64,000 bases of DNA from UBA685 sp049889495 (GCA_049889495.1 JBMHDH010000002.1:1-64000); one strand, 5' to 3'. Shown: positions 15,078 to 24,193, counted from the stretch's first letter. The notes: a model not told the origin generated them from the letters alone. Numbers and translations: made by a program.

Positions 15078-17723
15078 CTATTTGCTTAAAGCAGCCTTTA
15101 TGGCATCAAGTGCCGCTTGGGCTTTGCTGCCGTCTGGTCCGCCAGCTTGCGCCATATCAGGACGCCCGCCACCGCCTTTGCCGCCCAATGCTTCAGATCC
15201 GATACGCACAAGTGAGACAGCGTCAAAATCAGATGTCGCCTCGTAACTGACACAGACCACAATGGATGCTTTATCGTCATTTCTGGCGATCAGAGCAATC
15301 ACCAAGGCACCACCAGCTGATTTCAATTCATCCGCCATAGGTTTTAGGTCTTTGGCTGGCACATCATCCAAAATCTTGCCGATAAAGCTGATATTGCCGA
15401 TGGCCTCTGCCTCTTGGCCTTTGCCGCCGCCGCCTGTGGCAAGCTTGCGGCGCATATCACTCAGCTCTTTTTCCAATTTCTTGCGTTCTTCAAGCAAATT
15501 GGCAACACGGTCTGCCACTTGTTCAGGTGCGGTTTTCATCAAGGTTGCAATCTGGCTTAATTGCGCATCTTTGGCTGTTGCCCATTCACGGGCCCCATTT
15601 TGCGTGACGGCTTCGATACGTCTGACGCCGCCAGCCACCGCGCTTTCAGAGATGATTTTCAGCCATGCAATATCGCCAGAGCGGCTAACATGGGTGCCAC
15701 CACATAATTCCACTGACCATGCGGTGCGGCCTTCCACATCAGTGGGACCGCCCATTGAGACAACACGCACCTCATCACCATATTTTTCACCAAATAACGC
15801 CAATGCGCCTTCTTTAATGGCTTCATCTGGTGTCATTAATCTGGTTGTGACCTGATCATTCATTACGATACGATGATTCACAATCTCTTCGATTTTGGCC
15901 AATTCATCTTGGGCCACTGCCTTTGGGTGACTGAAATCGAAACGAAGCCGATCTGGTCCCACATGAGAGCCTTTTTGCGCCACATGTGTACCTAGCACTT
16001 CACGCAAGGCCTCATGCAATAGATGTGTTGCGCTGTGATTGGCTTTTGTCATCGCGCGTCTATTGGCATCAATAACAAGCGCGCCAGCATCCCCAACAGA
16101 TAAGGTGCCTGTTTCAATCGTCGCATGATGCAAGAATAAGCCAGCTGATGTTTTGGTGGTATCTGTCACCGCAATCATTGCATTTAGGGTTGTGATCTGA
16201 CCTCTATCGCCTGTCTGGCCGCCAGATTCACCATAAAAGCATGTTTGATTTGTGATGATTTCAACCTTGTCACCTGCCTCAGCTGATGTCACTGATGATC
16301 CTTCGTTGATGATGGCTTTGACTTCAGCTTCGGTTTCTTCGCGGCTATAGCCCAAGAATTCCGTTGCACCCAGCTGATCTGCCAATTCAAGATACACCCG
16401 TTGTTCTGCTGTGCCGCCTGAACCTGTCCATGCCGCTCTAGCAGCTGCCTTTTGCGCCGCCATGGCGTCATCAAAGCCAGCTTGATCCACTTGCCAGCCA
16501 TAGCCGCGCAAGAAATCTTGCGTCAAATCAAGCGGGAAACCATAGGTGTCATAAAGACGGAATGCGGTCTCGCCAGATAAGGTGCCGCCAGACGCTTTGC
16601 CTGCCACCTCATCTGTTAATAATTTCATGCCGCGGCCAACGGTTTCTTTAAATCTTGATTCTTCAAGCTTTAAGGTTTCCGAGATTAAAGATTGGGCGCG
16701 TACCAATTCTGGGAAATGCCCGCCCATCTCTGTGACCAAAGATGACACCAAATTATGCATCACAGGGTCTTTACAACCCATTTGATGCAAATGACGCATG
16801 GCACGGCGCATGATACGGCGCAACACATAACCGCGCCCTTCATTAGACGGCAACACCCCATCCGCAATCAAAAACCCAGCAGAACGTAAATGATCAGCCA
16901 CCACGCGGTGTGATGTTTTAAAATCACCATCAGGATCTGTATTGGAATGATGCGCAGAGCTTTCAATTAAAGCACGCATCAAATCAATATCATAATTATC
17001 ATGCTGGCCTTGCAAGACAGCGGCAATACGCTCTAGCCCCATCCCTGTATCAATCGAAGGTTTTGGCAAAGAAAGACGTTCGGTTTCGGTCTGCTCATAC
17101 TGCATAAAGACCAAATTCCAAATTTCGATGAAACGGTCGCCATCCTCATCGGGAGAACCAGGAGGACCACCAGGAATGTGATCCCCATGATCATAGAAGA
17201 TCTCAGAACAAGGACCGCACGGCCCTGTATCACCCATTGACCAGAAATTATCAGATGTTGCAATGCGAATGATGCGATCATCGCTGATGCCAGCAATTTT
17301 ACGCCATAGCCCTGCGGCTTCTTCATCTTCATGATAGACCGTAACAAGTAATTTATCTTTTGCCAGACCAAAATCACCCGTGATCAATTGCCACGCATGA
17401 CTAATCGCTTCTTCTTTAAAATAATCACCAAATGAAAAATTACCCAACATTTCAAAAAACGTATGGTGACGCGCTGTATAGCCCACATTTTCCAAATCAT
17501 TATGTTTACCACCAGCGCGCACACATTTCTGCGAGGTCACAGCACGGCTATAATCGCGCTTTTCCATGCCTGTAAAGACATTCTTAAATTGCACCATACC
17601 AGCATTGGTGAACATTAATGTGGGATCATTTTGCGGGACAAGGGGGCTAGATGCAATTTCAGCATGTCCTGCTTTAACAAAATAATCGAGGAAAGCAGAT
17701 CGGATATCTTTAACGCTTGTCAT
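15078..17723 (-). CDS. alaS: alanyl-tRNA synthetase
   Basis: Charges tRNA-Ala with alanine and hydrolyses mischarged Ser/Gly-tRNA. At 881 residues it is full length. Seen: the class II catalytic core at the N-terminus (HNDLENVGYTARHHTFFEML, GDTGPCGPCSEI, and TGMGLERI), the editing domain with zinc ligands HSATHLLHEAL and CGGTHVSRSG, and a C-terminal Gly-rich GGKGGGGRPDMAQAGG segment of the C-Ala/DHHA1 domain. The ATG start begins directly at the conserved IRSAFLDYF. Alone between the icd terminator and recA. A tRNA-Ala gene lies elsewhere in the window. Confidence 0.98.
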   Translation of the reverse strand: MTSVKDIRSAFLDYFVKAGHAEIASSPLVPQNDPTLMFTNAGMVQFKNVFTGMEKRDYSRAVTSQKCVRAGGKHNDLENVGYTARHHTFFEMLGNFSFGDYFKEEAISHAWQLITGDFGLAKDKLLVTVYHEDEEAAGLWRKIAGISDDRIIRIATSDNFWSMGDTGPCGPCSEIFYDHGDHIPGGPPGSPDEDGDRFIEIWNLVFMQYEQTETERLSLPKPSIDTGMGLERIAAVLQGQHDNYDIDLMRALIESSAHHSNTDPDGDFKTSHRVVADHLRSAGFLIADGVLPSNEGRGYVLRRIMRRAMRHLHQMGCKDPVMHNLVSSLVTEMGGHFPELVRAQSLISETLKLEESRFKETVGRGMKLLTDEVAGKASGGTLSGETAFRLYDTYGFPLDLTQDFLRGYGWQVDQAGFDDAMAAQKAAARAAWTGSGGTAEQRVYLELADQLGATEFLGYSREETEAEVKAIINEGSSVTSAEAGDKVEIITNQTCFYGESGGQTGDRGQITTLNAMIAVTDTTKTSAGLFLHHATIETGTLSVGDAGALVIDANRRAMTKANHSATHLLHEALREVLGTHVAQKGSHVGPDRLRFDFSHPKAVAQDELAKIEEIVNHRIVMNDQVTTRLMTPDEAIKEGALALFGEKYGDEVRVVSMGGPTDVEGRTAWSVELCGGTHVSRSGDIAWLKIISESAVAGGVRRIEAVTQNGAREWATAKDAQLSQIATLMKTAPEQVADRVANLLEERKKLEKELSDMRRKLATGGGGKGQEAEAIGNISFIGKILDDVPAKDLKPMADELKSAGGALVIALIARNDDKASIVVCVSYEATSDFDAVSLVRIGSEALGGKGGGGRPDMAQAGGPDGSKAQAALDAIKAALSK

Positions 17724-17856
17724 GGCTCAACCTATGGCAACAAAATGACGTGAAACTTATCCCTTGTTACTAGCTGAAAACGCCAATCAGGTCTAGCCTT
17801 GCAGACCACGCTTTTCGCAAAAAGACCCTGCGATGGACAATTAAAGATGCGCAATT

Positions 17857-17889
17857 AAAAAAGCCCCTGCCAACAAAAGCAGAGGCTTA
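17857..17889 (-). terminator. Rho-independent terminator of recA
   Basis: Read on the minus strand: AAGCC-TCTGC, loop, GCAGG-GGCTT with one internal mismatch, followed by six T. It lies about 75 bases after the recA stop and before alaS. Confidence 0.7.
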
Positions 17890-17963
17890 TTCAAAGTCAT
17901 TATCACTTTTAGGATCACTCATGGGATAAGGTCACTTACCCCTTTTAGCGGTGCGCAGATGCG

Positions 17964-19037
17964 CTACCCCTCTGCTTCAGGATCTTCTGCAATGCTCGCA
18001 TCCATCATTTGATCTTGTACCAAGCCCGCATTTTGCCTGATAGCGGTTTCAATCTCATTCGCTATCTCTGGATTTTCTGTTAAGAAATTCTTTGAATTCT
18101 CGCGACCTTGGCCGATGCGTTGTCCGTTATAAGAGAACCACGCCCCAGCTTTTTCAACCAGACCAGCCGCGACACCCAAATCAAGCAATTCCCCTGTCTT
18201 AGAGATGCCTTCACCATACATGATATCAAATTCAACTGTTCTGAAAGGCGCGGCCACCTTATTTTTGACCACTTTCACGCGCGTTTGGTTCCCAACCACC
18301 TCATCACGGTCTTTGATAGCGCCGATGCGTCTAATATCCAAACGAACAGAGGCATAGAATTTCAGCGCGTTACCGCCTGTTGTTGTTTCAGGATTGCCAA
18401 ACATCACCCCAATTTTCAAACGAATTTGGTTAATGAAAATCACCAAACAATTTGACCGTGAAATAGATGATGTCAATTTGCGTAACGCTTGGCTCATCAA
18501 GCGGGCCTGAAGACCCACATGGGTATCACCCATTTCGCCTTCTAGTTCAGCGCGTGGCACCAATGCCGCCACTGAATCAACCACCAACACATCAATCGCA
18601 CCAGAGCGCACAAGCGTATCTGCGATTTCAAGAGCCTGTTCCCCAGCGTCAGGCTGTGAGATCAGCAACTCATCAAGATCAACACCTAGCTTTTTGGCAT
18701 AAATCGGATCAAGCGCATGTTCCGCATCCACAAAGGCACAATTGCCCCCTTGTTTTTGCGCTTCGGCAACGGCGTGAAGTGCCAAAGTTGTTTTACCTGA
18801 TGATTCAGGCCCATAAACTTCGATGATACGCCCCTTAGGAAAGCCACCAATGCCAAGGGCGATATCCAAACCAAGAGAGCCTGTTGAGATGGCTTGCACA
18901 TCCACCACAGATTCGCGCTGGCCCAATTTCATCACAGAGCCTTTGCCAAACGCTTTTTCAATTTGGCCAATCGCTGCTTCGAGCGCCTTGCTCTTATCTT
19001 CATTATTCATTTTCAGATCCACAATTTGTGCTGTCAT
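17964..19037 (-). CDS. recA: recombinase RecA
   Basis: DNA strand-exchange protein and SOS co-protease. The 357-residue protein has the Walker A loop GPESSGKTT, Walker B LLVVDSVAALVPRAELEGEMGD-type region, the L2 loop region with INQIRLKIGVMFGNPETTTGG, and an acidic C-terminus. The start at 19037 is preceded by GAAAGG seven bases upstream; the frame continues 23 codons further but that part is not RecA. A GTTC-type direct repeat resembling the alphaproteobacterial LexA box lies about 170 bases upstream. Monocistronic with its own terminator. Confidence 0.98.
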   Translation of the reverse strand: MTAQIVDLKMNNEDKSKALEAAIGQIEKAFGKGSVMKLGQRESVVDVQAISTGSLGLDIALGIGGFPKGRIIEVYGPESSGKTTLALHAVAEAQKQGGNCAFVDAEHALDPIYAKKLGVDLDELLISQPDAGEQALEIADTLVRSGAIDVLVVDSVAALVPRAELEGEMGDTHVGLQARLMSQALRKLTSSISRSNCLVIFINQIRLKIGVMFGNPETTTGGNALKFYASVRLDIRRIGAIKDRDEVVGNQTRVKVVKNKVAAPFRTVEFDIMYGEGISKTGELLDLGVAAGLVEKAGAWFSYNGQRIGQGRENSKNFLTENPEIANEIETAIRQNAGLVQDQMMDASIAEDPEAEG

Positions 19038-19209
19038 TTTTATGCCTTTCATGTTGCATGATCTTATCACGCTGTCCAGCCACAAAACCCGTAAAAGAGA
19101 CCACAAAACGCGAATTGCGTGCCTGATGGGCTGGAACAGGCTGACAGATCGTTATGATCTATTTTTGTTCTCATACCATGACAGGAAAAAGAACAGCTTG
19201 CAAGTTTTT

Positions 19210-19224
19210 ATTCCTGTTTTGTTC
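19210..19224. promoter_or_regulatory. possible LexA (SOS) box upstream of recA
   Basis: ATTC, seven bases, GTTC: one mismatch from the alphaproteobacterial LexA direct repeat GTTC-N7-GTTC. It is about 175 bases upstream of the recA ATG, in the 288-bp spacer between recA and the histidine kinase gene (19038-19325), where I see no other gene. Confidence 0.35.
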
Positions 19225-19325
19225 TCTTTTGATGGTAAATAGGCCTCTATCCCCCAGTAATCAGACATATTTTGCGTGCGTCATTCTGCACAATTCGTCT
19301 CTTTCAGGGAGGATCACCGCCCGAT

Positions 19326-20312
19326 TTAGGATGTTTTGTCTGTTAGGTTTGGCCGAGTGAATGGCAAGGACAGAACAAATTGCGAACCTTCTTGTGAACT
19401 TTTGGTTAAGCTGACCGTCCCGCCCATGCAAGCCGCAGAGGTCCTGACTGACACAAGACCAATGCCTGTTGGCAGGCGCGCTTTATGGCTACTATCAGGC
19501 ATTTTGGTGCTTTGATAAGGCGCAAAAGGATTGAGACCTGCTGGTATGCCAGGGCCATTATCAGTGATTTGGATCGTGAGCCATTTCCCACTGCATTTAT
19601 AAGATAGGGATATGTGCAAAGGCGGTTTATCATCTGCCGCGTTTTGATAGGCTTCAACTGAATTAAACAGCAAATTGCTCATGATCCTAGCGAGATGCAA
19701 TTCGCAAATGCCGATCACACCGTCAAATGGCTGATGCGTGATAGATAATTTCGCATCGCTGCCCATCATGACCTGCCAGCCATGAGATTGCCTTTGTAAA
19801 AAATCACATATCTCATCATATCCCCGTAAGGGTAAATCAGCTGATATATGGTCCAAGTGATTATGAGGAAGGTTATGATATGACCTGTCAGGAACGTTCG
19901 TATTTTGTTTGTTAATAGGGGAAATATGCTGGCCTAGATCTTCTAAAAGACCTTTAATTTGCCGCACATTCTCTCGCAAAATTTGACCATAATCATATCG
20001 GCTAGGATTGGCATGTCCTGCCATCTCACCTTGCCCATCAGATACGCTGTTTTGCGGGTCTTGTTCACACAGATCCGCCAAAGCCTGATGGCTTGCCTGC
20101 TCTAGCTGATCTGCGGCGATGGTCACAAGCATCAAATTATTATTTATGTCATGTAATATGGCTTTGATCTCTACCGCATCATCACATGATTGTGACGCGG
20201 CATGATCAAGAATGTGGTCTAGCCTGTCTTTTGGCACACCCCAATGACCCGCCCAATTAAATGCCCAATGACTGGGCATAAATTTCTGAAAAATACTTTG
20301 CTTTGCCTGCAT
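19326..20312 (-). CDS. soluble histidine kinase / ATPase-domain protein
   Basis: A 328-residue protein without transmembrane segments. A likely phosphoacceptor or pseudo-H-box is LHDINNNL near residue 93, followed by a linker rich in Gln and His, and a C-terminal HATPase domain with the N box (MSNLLFNSVEAYQNA), G1 box (DNGPGIP) and G2 box (TGIGLVSV). It resembles cytosolic sensor kinases or ChpT-like phosphotransfer proteins, but the HATPase boxes look intact, unlike ChpT. It is transcribed towards recA, with dksA upstream. The partner response regulator is unknown; the broken ctrA-like gene 1 kb away on the other strand is one candidate. Confidence 0.75.
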   Translation of the reverse strand: MQAKQSIFQKFMPSHWAFNWAGHWGVPKDRLDHILDHAASQSCDDAVEIKAILHDINNNLMLVTIAADQLEQASHQALADLCEQDPQNSVSDGQGEMAGHANPSRYDYGQILRENVRQIKGLLEDLGQHISPINKQNTNVPDRSYHNLPHNHLDHISADLPLRGYDEICDFLQRQSHGWQVMMGSDAKLSITHQPFDGVIGICELHLARIMSNLLFNSVEAYQNAADDKPPLHISLSYKCSGKWLTIQITDNGPGIPAGLNPFAPYQSTKMPDSSHKARLPTGIGLVSVRTSAACMGGTVSLTKSSQEGSQFVLSLPFTRPNLTDKTS

Positions 20313-20447
20313 GATGACGCATGTCCATCTTGACTTGGTGCGCCAGTTATTAAAGGCCGCCCCATCAAAAACATAAAAACGGTCACTACACGAAATACAG
20401 TTATTAACTTTTAATTATACAACTTTTAAGAGTTCGTAAAGGATATA

Positions 20448-20476
20448 ATAAAAGAAGGCGCAACACCTTCTTTTAT
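20448..20476 (-). terminator. probable terminator of dksA
   Basis: An 11-bp perfect stem (ATAAAAGAAGG with CCTTCTTTTAT, 7-base loop). On the minus strand it is followed by a T/A-rich stretch. It is 97 bases past the dksA stop. Confidence 0.5.
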
Positions 20477-20529
20477 GATGGTTCACTTATGGTAATGGAG
20501 CGGGCATAAGGATAAACGCCCGATACCAA

Positions 20530-20553
20530 ATCATGATGCCAGATCATGATGAC
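20530..20553. repeat. 13-bp direct repeat, two copies
   Basis: ATCATGATGCCAG followed by ATCATGATGAC, a period of 13 bases. It lies 20 bases after the dksA stop, between dksA and its probable terminator. Confidence 0.5.
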
Positions 20554-20572
20554 AAATATCGCCTAGACAGGC

Positions 20573-21019
20573 TTAATCATCACGATGGATGCGTTCCATT
20601 TTTTCGTGACGTTCTTGGGCTTGCAAGGTCATTGATGCAATTGGCCGCGCTTCAAGTCGCTCTAGGCTAATGGGCTCATCAGTGTCTTCGCAATAGCCAT
20701 AGGTGCCATTATCAATGCGGCGCAAGGCTGATTCGATTTTCTGGATTAATTTGCGCTCTCTATCGCGTGTGCGCAGATCCAATGCCGCAGAGCTTTCAAT
20801 TTGCGCTCTGTCCATTTGATCAGGCTTATGCAGCGTTTCTGTTGATAGATTTTCAAGTGTCTGGCTCGCCTCATTCAGCAATTCAGACCGCCACGCTATC
20901 AATTTCTGACGAAAATATTCTTGTTGCATCGGGTTCATAAACTCTTCATCGCGTGATGGTTTATAGCCTTCAGGCAGGGATACGGGACCAACAGCGTCAT
21001 CTATGGCTTTTTTTGACAT
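20573..21019 (-). CDS. dksA: RNA polymerase-binding transcription factor DksA, zinc-poor form
   Basis: DksA enters the RNA polymerase secondary channel and, with ppGpp, adjusts rRNA and biosynthetic promoters. The 148-residue protein has the coiled-coil (EYFRQKLIAWRSELL to LDLRTRDRERKLIQKIESALRRI) and the globular domain with NGTYGYCEDTDEPI and RLEARPIAS. Only one of the four zinc-finger cysteines remains (the Cys of GYCED); the others are Thr, Met and Gln, a pattern of the cysteine-poor DksA proteins common in Alphaproteobacteria. The start at 21019 gives the normal family N-terminus; a 37-codon upstream extension is rejected. It is divergent from the ctrA-like gene. Confidence 0.92.
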   Translation of the reverse strand: MSKKAIDDAVGPVSLPEGYKPSRDEEFMNPMQQEYFRQKLIAWRSELLNEASQTLENLSTETLHKPDQMDRAQIESSAALDLRTRDRERKLIQKIESALRRIDNGTYGYCEDTDEPISLERLEARPIASMTLQAQERHEKMERIHRDD

Positions 21020-21038
21020 AATTATTCGGGCCTTCTTC

Positions 21039-21070
21039 AGTATCTTTGGTGCAGAGTATCTTTGGTGCGG
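21039..21070. repeat. 16-bp tandem duplication upstream of dksA
   Basis: AGTATCTTTGGTGCAG followed directly by AGTATCTTTGGTGCGG, differing at one base. It begins 20 bases upstream of the dksA start, within the 311-bp divergent spacer to the ctrA-like gene (21020-21330). The rest of the spacer shows no gene. Confidence 0.8.
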
Positions 21071-21330
21071 AACCTGTTTCACAGGCTTTTTAGAAGCTGG
21101 CATTACCGCGCTTTTGGTCCAGCACCACAAAATTTATGTGATACGGGTTTACACAAGTTCATATTGGCTTGCAACCCTGATTGATAAATGTGGATGCCCC
21201 ATAGTTATTACCAAATCCATAAGAAATGGTTAATCACGCAAATGTGATTTGCACCAAATCATTGCAATCGCCATCCTGCTTCTTGGTTCAAAGACTGACC
21301 CATGACTGATAAAATTAGGAGCAGCGTTAA

Positions 21331-22041
21331 ATGAACATTCTTATTGTTGAAGATGATGCGATTGTGGCAGATGCCCTCGCTATGACCCTTGAGCAAACTG
21401 GCTATTTTTCTGTGGTAGCTGGCAGCATTCATTAAGCCCTTGAAGAGATCAATATCAATGAATTTGATGCGATTTTGCTTGATCTGAAATTGCCTGATGG
21501 TGATGGCACAAGATTTGCGCGCTTGGTGCGTGCCAAAAAAGACCGTCAATTAATTCCCATTCTTGTTGTCTCTGGCAATAATTCTGTTGATGACCGCATT
21601 ATGGCACTGGGCGCAGGCGCAGATGGCTATCTTGGCAAGCCTTTTGATAAGCATGAATTATTGGCCCATCTTGAAGCGATTATTCGCCGCGCGAATGGCC
21701 ACAGCTCTTTGCAAATCAAAATTGGCAATTTAGAAATCGATCTGCATCGCAAAGTGGTGTTTGTGGATGGCAAGCCTGTGGCCTTGACGCGCAAAGAATT
21801 TGATATCGTCAATTTGCTTGGTGTTCGCAAAGGCGCGGTATTAAGTAAATCAAGCTTTATCAACCATTTATATGGCGGCAGAGATGAACCAGAATCAAAA
21901 ATTGTCGATGTGTTCGTCTGTAAATTACGCCACAAATTAGACCAAGCAGGTCTAGAAGGTGCCGCTATTCAAACCGTATGGGGCCAAGGTCATAAGCTTG
22001 TGGAAACAGAGACAAACACACCCTCTTCTATGACCCACTAA
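21331..22041 (+). pseudogene. ctrA: CtrA-type response regulator with in-frame TAA at codon 35
   Basis: The frame from ATG 21331 (AGGAG 9 bases upstream) to 22041 encodes a CtrA-like protein of 236 codons, broken by TAA at 21433-21435. There is no frameshift: sequence before and after is in the same frame. Seen: acidic pocket Glu7-Asp8-Asp9, phospho-site Asp51 in ILLDLKLPD (Caulobacter CtrA is also phosphorylated on Asp51), GKPF, and a winged-helix OmpR/PhoB-type DNA-binding domain with NHLYGGRDEPESKIVDVFVCKL, the CtrA hallmark. The stop aligns with Glu35 of CtrA, so GAA to TAA would explain it. A TTG at 21475 could start a REC-truncated protein, without a visible ribosome site. It may be a true nonsense mutation or a sequencing error. 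Confidence 0.85.
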
Positions 22042-22126
22042 GCGCGTTGTCACAATCACGCTTTGGCATAATATGAAATACCGCCATCATCTTTGTGAAA
22101 TTTGCATAAAGAATGATTGAAATCTG

Positions 22127-22180
22127 AGCCCGACTGTTGCATGACAATAGCTGTGATGTAACAGTCTTTGGGCTTTTTTT
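22127..22180 (+). terminator. Rho-independent terminator after the ctrA-like gene, abutting the next start codon
   Basis: AGCCC-GACTGTT pairs with AACAGTC-TTT-GGGCT (a three-base bulge), followed by a run of seven to eight T. The last T is directly followed by the ATG of the DUF3553 gene. Confidence 0.8.
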
Positions 22181-22366
22181 ATGACACAATTTCTTGATTT
22201 CAGTTTGGGTGATTTTGTCACCCACCCGCAAAAACCAGAATGGGGCATTGGACAAGTGCAATCCATTACGGGCATGCGTGTTGTGGTGAATTTTCCAGAA
22301 GCTGGTAAATTATTGATAAATTGTGAAGAAGTTAGTCTTACCCCTGTCGGTGAGAGAACAGATTAG
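22181..22366 (+). CDS. DUF3553 family small protein
   Basis: A 61-residue protein of the DUF3553 family, seen in Alphaproteobacteria as a stand-alone Tudor/CarD-like beta-barrel related to the C-terminal domain of UvrD-type helicases. Conserved pattern: LGDFVTHPQKPEWGIGQVQSI, then VNFPEAGK and VSLTPV. The conserved domain begins within ten residues of the ATG, so the start cannot be much further downstream. Upstream there is no ribosome site, only the terminator T-run; translation from a leaderless or very short transcript is a possibility. The function is not known; an interaction with RNA polymerase or a helicase is a guess from fold. Confidence 0.75.
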   Translation: MTQFLDFSLGDFVTHPQKPEWGIGQVQSITGMRVVVNFPEAGKLLINCEEVSLTPVGERTD

Positions 22367-22463
22367 GCCAGAAAAGACACATCAAACCCATAGCATCTGC
22401 TAGTGTCATGTCATTAGCTTGATGGTTATCAGAGTTTCAATAATAAAAAGTGGTCACAATAGC

Positions 22464-24191
22464 ATGCCTGATTCAGTTGATTTTGTGAAAAAGAACAACC
22501 CTGACAAAAAAGGCCGCAAGGGACGGTTTAAGCCAAAAGGCCGCCTGACTGATCCTGCGCAAATTACCGCAGTTCAGGCTTTATTGGGTGATGTGACATA
22601 TCAACGTGATATGTTAATTGAATATCTGCATATCATTCAGGATGAATATGGGCATTTGAGCGCAGAAAAACTGGCCGCATTGGCGCATTTGATGAAAATC
22701 CCCATGGCTGAAGTCTGGGAAGTGGCAAGCTTTTATGATCATTTTGATCTGGTCAAAGAAGGGCAAACCGCCCCTGCTAAGCGCACCATCCGTGTTTGCA
22801 CATCGCTGTCATGCATGATGGCAGGCGGTGAAGCGATGCTGGCCGAATTACAAGCCTTGAATAATGATGAGGTGCGTTTTGTACCTGCGCCATGCATTGG
22901 GGCATGTGACAAAGCACCAGCGGCCGCAGATGGTCACTCACTTGTGGCAAATACCTCAGCGGCAGAATTGCGCAAAAGAGCACAAAGCACACCGCCCAAT
23001 GCCACTATGCCAGATTATCGCGGCTTTGAGGCCTATCAATCCGATGGGGGCTATGCCCTATTGAAGGATTTGAAATCAGGCGTTCGTTCTGACGAAGAGG
23101 TGCTTGAGGCATTGTCAACATCAGCCTTGCGTGGTCTTGGTGGTGCAGGTTTCCCGACAGGCCGCAAATGGTCAATCGTAAAAGGCTATGACGGCCCGCG
23201 CATGATGGCTGTCAATGGCGATGAGGGTGAACCTGGCACATTTAAAGACAGACATTATCTGTCTACAGATCCGCACCGTATGATCGAAGGCGTGTTAATC
23301 GCCGCCAAGGTGGTTGGCATCCAGCATTGCTATATATACATGCGTGATGAATATCCTGAGATCATCTCTTTATTGCGCGATGAATTGGCATTGGTTCAGC
23401 AAGCTGGCTTGGCAGATCATACGATTATTGAGTTACGCAGAGGCGCTGGCGCTTATATTTGTGGTGAAGAATCAGCGATGATTGAATCGATCGAAGGCAA
23501 GCGTGGCCTGCCGCGTCATCGCCCACCTTATGTGGCTGAAGTTGGCCTATTTGGCAAACCAACCTTGGTTAATAACATTGAAACGCTATATTGGGTACGT
23601 GACATTGTTGAAAAAGGCCCAGACTGGTTTAACGCGCAAGGCAAGGAAAACCACCCAGGTTTCCGCACCTATTCGGTATCAGGGCGCGTTGCAAAGCCTG
23701 GCTTGGTGACAACACATGCTGGTGCTACAGTATCTGAATTAATCAACGCTTGTGGCGGCATGGCAGATGGTCATGATTTCAAAGGGTATCTGCCTGGCGG
23801 GGCGTCTGGTGGTATTTTGCCAGCATCAAAGGCGGATATCCCGCTTGATTTTGGTGGTGCGCTTGCTGAGGAAGGTTGTTTTGTTGGAAGCCACGCGATT
23901 GTGGTGTTATCTGATCAAGATAACATGTGGGATGCGGCACTAAATTTGATGCAATTCTTCAAACATGAATCATGTGGCCAATGCACCCCATGCCGCAATG
24001 GCACTGAAAAAGCAGTGCACTTAATGCAACAGCCTGTCGCAGATACCTTGTTGTTAACAGAGCTGTCTCATGCCATGGCAGATGCATCAATCTGTGGCCT
24101 AGGCCAAGCGGCGTCAAATCCATTAACAAGCGTGATGAAACATTTCCCGCAAGATATCCCGCAAGCTGGCACAGCGAAGAAAGGTGAATAA
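22464..24191 (+). CDS. fdhB: NAD-dependent formate dehydrogenase beta subunit (NuoE-NuoF fusion)
   Basis: The electron-transfer subunit of a soluble, NAD-reducing formate dehydrogenase. The 575-residue protein fuses a NuoE-like thioredoxin-fold 2Fe-2S domain (Cys112, Cys117, Cys144, Cys148) to a NuoF-like part with FMN/NADH binding (GLGGAGFPTGRKW and NGDEGEPGTFKDR) and a 4Fe-4S site (Cys504, Cys507, Cys510, Cys544). In Rhodobacter-type FDS these are two genes (fdsG, fdsB); the fused form is as in Methylobacterium FDH1. The start at 22464 is chosen at the first ATG of the basic leader; an upstream TTG at 22419 would add 15 residues. It lies two bases before the alpha subunit gene. Confidence 0.93.
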   Translation: MPDSVDFVKKNNPDKKGRKGRFKPKGRLTDPAQITAVQALLGDVTYQRDMLIEYLHIIQDEYGHLSAEKLAALAHLMKIPMAEVWEVASFYDHFDLVKEGQTAPAKRTIRVCTSLSCMMAGGEAMLAELQALNNDEVRFVPAPCIGACDKAPAAADGHSLVANTSAAELRKRAQSTPPNATMPDYRGFEAYQSDGGYALLKDLKSGVRSDEEVLEALSTSALRGLGGAGFPTGRKWSIVKGYDGPRMMAVNGDEGEPGTFKDRHYLSTDPHRMIEGVLIAAKVVGIQHCYIYMRDEYPEIISLLRDELALVQQAGLADHTIIELRRGAGAYICGEESAMIESIEGKRGLPRHRPPYVAEVGLFGKPTLVNNIETLYWVRDIVEKGPDWFNAQGKENHPGFRTYSVSGRVAKPGLVTTHAGATVSELINACGGMADGHDFKGYLPGGASGGILPASKADIPLDFGGALAEEGCFVGSHAIVVLSDQDNMWDAALNLMQFFKHESCGQCTPCRNGTEKAVHLMQQPVADTLLLTELSHAMADASICGLGQAASNPLTSVMKHFPQDIPQAGTAKKGE

Positions 24192-24193
24192 CA

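Noticed and set aside
15262..15855. 197-residue plus-strand frame
   Set aside because: It is antisense to alaS, which is complete and unambiguous; the composition is that of a shadow frame.
20400..20425. CtrA binding site (TTAA-N7-TTAAC) upstream of the histidine kinase gene
   Set aside because: TTAA half-sites are present but with wrong spacing in an AT-rich stretch; it is not better than chance.
21475..22041. Independent 188-residue response regulator starting at TTG 21475
   Set aside because: The frame is continuous with the upstream ATG and ribosome site, and truncation would remove the acidic pocket. It is better read as the rest of a broken ctrA-like gene.
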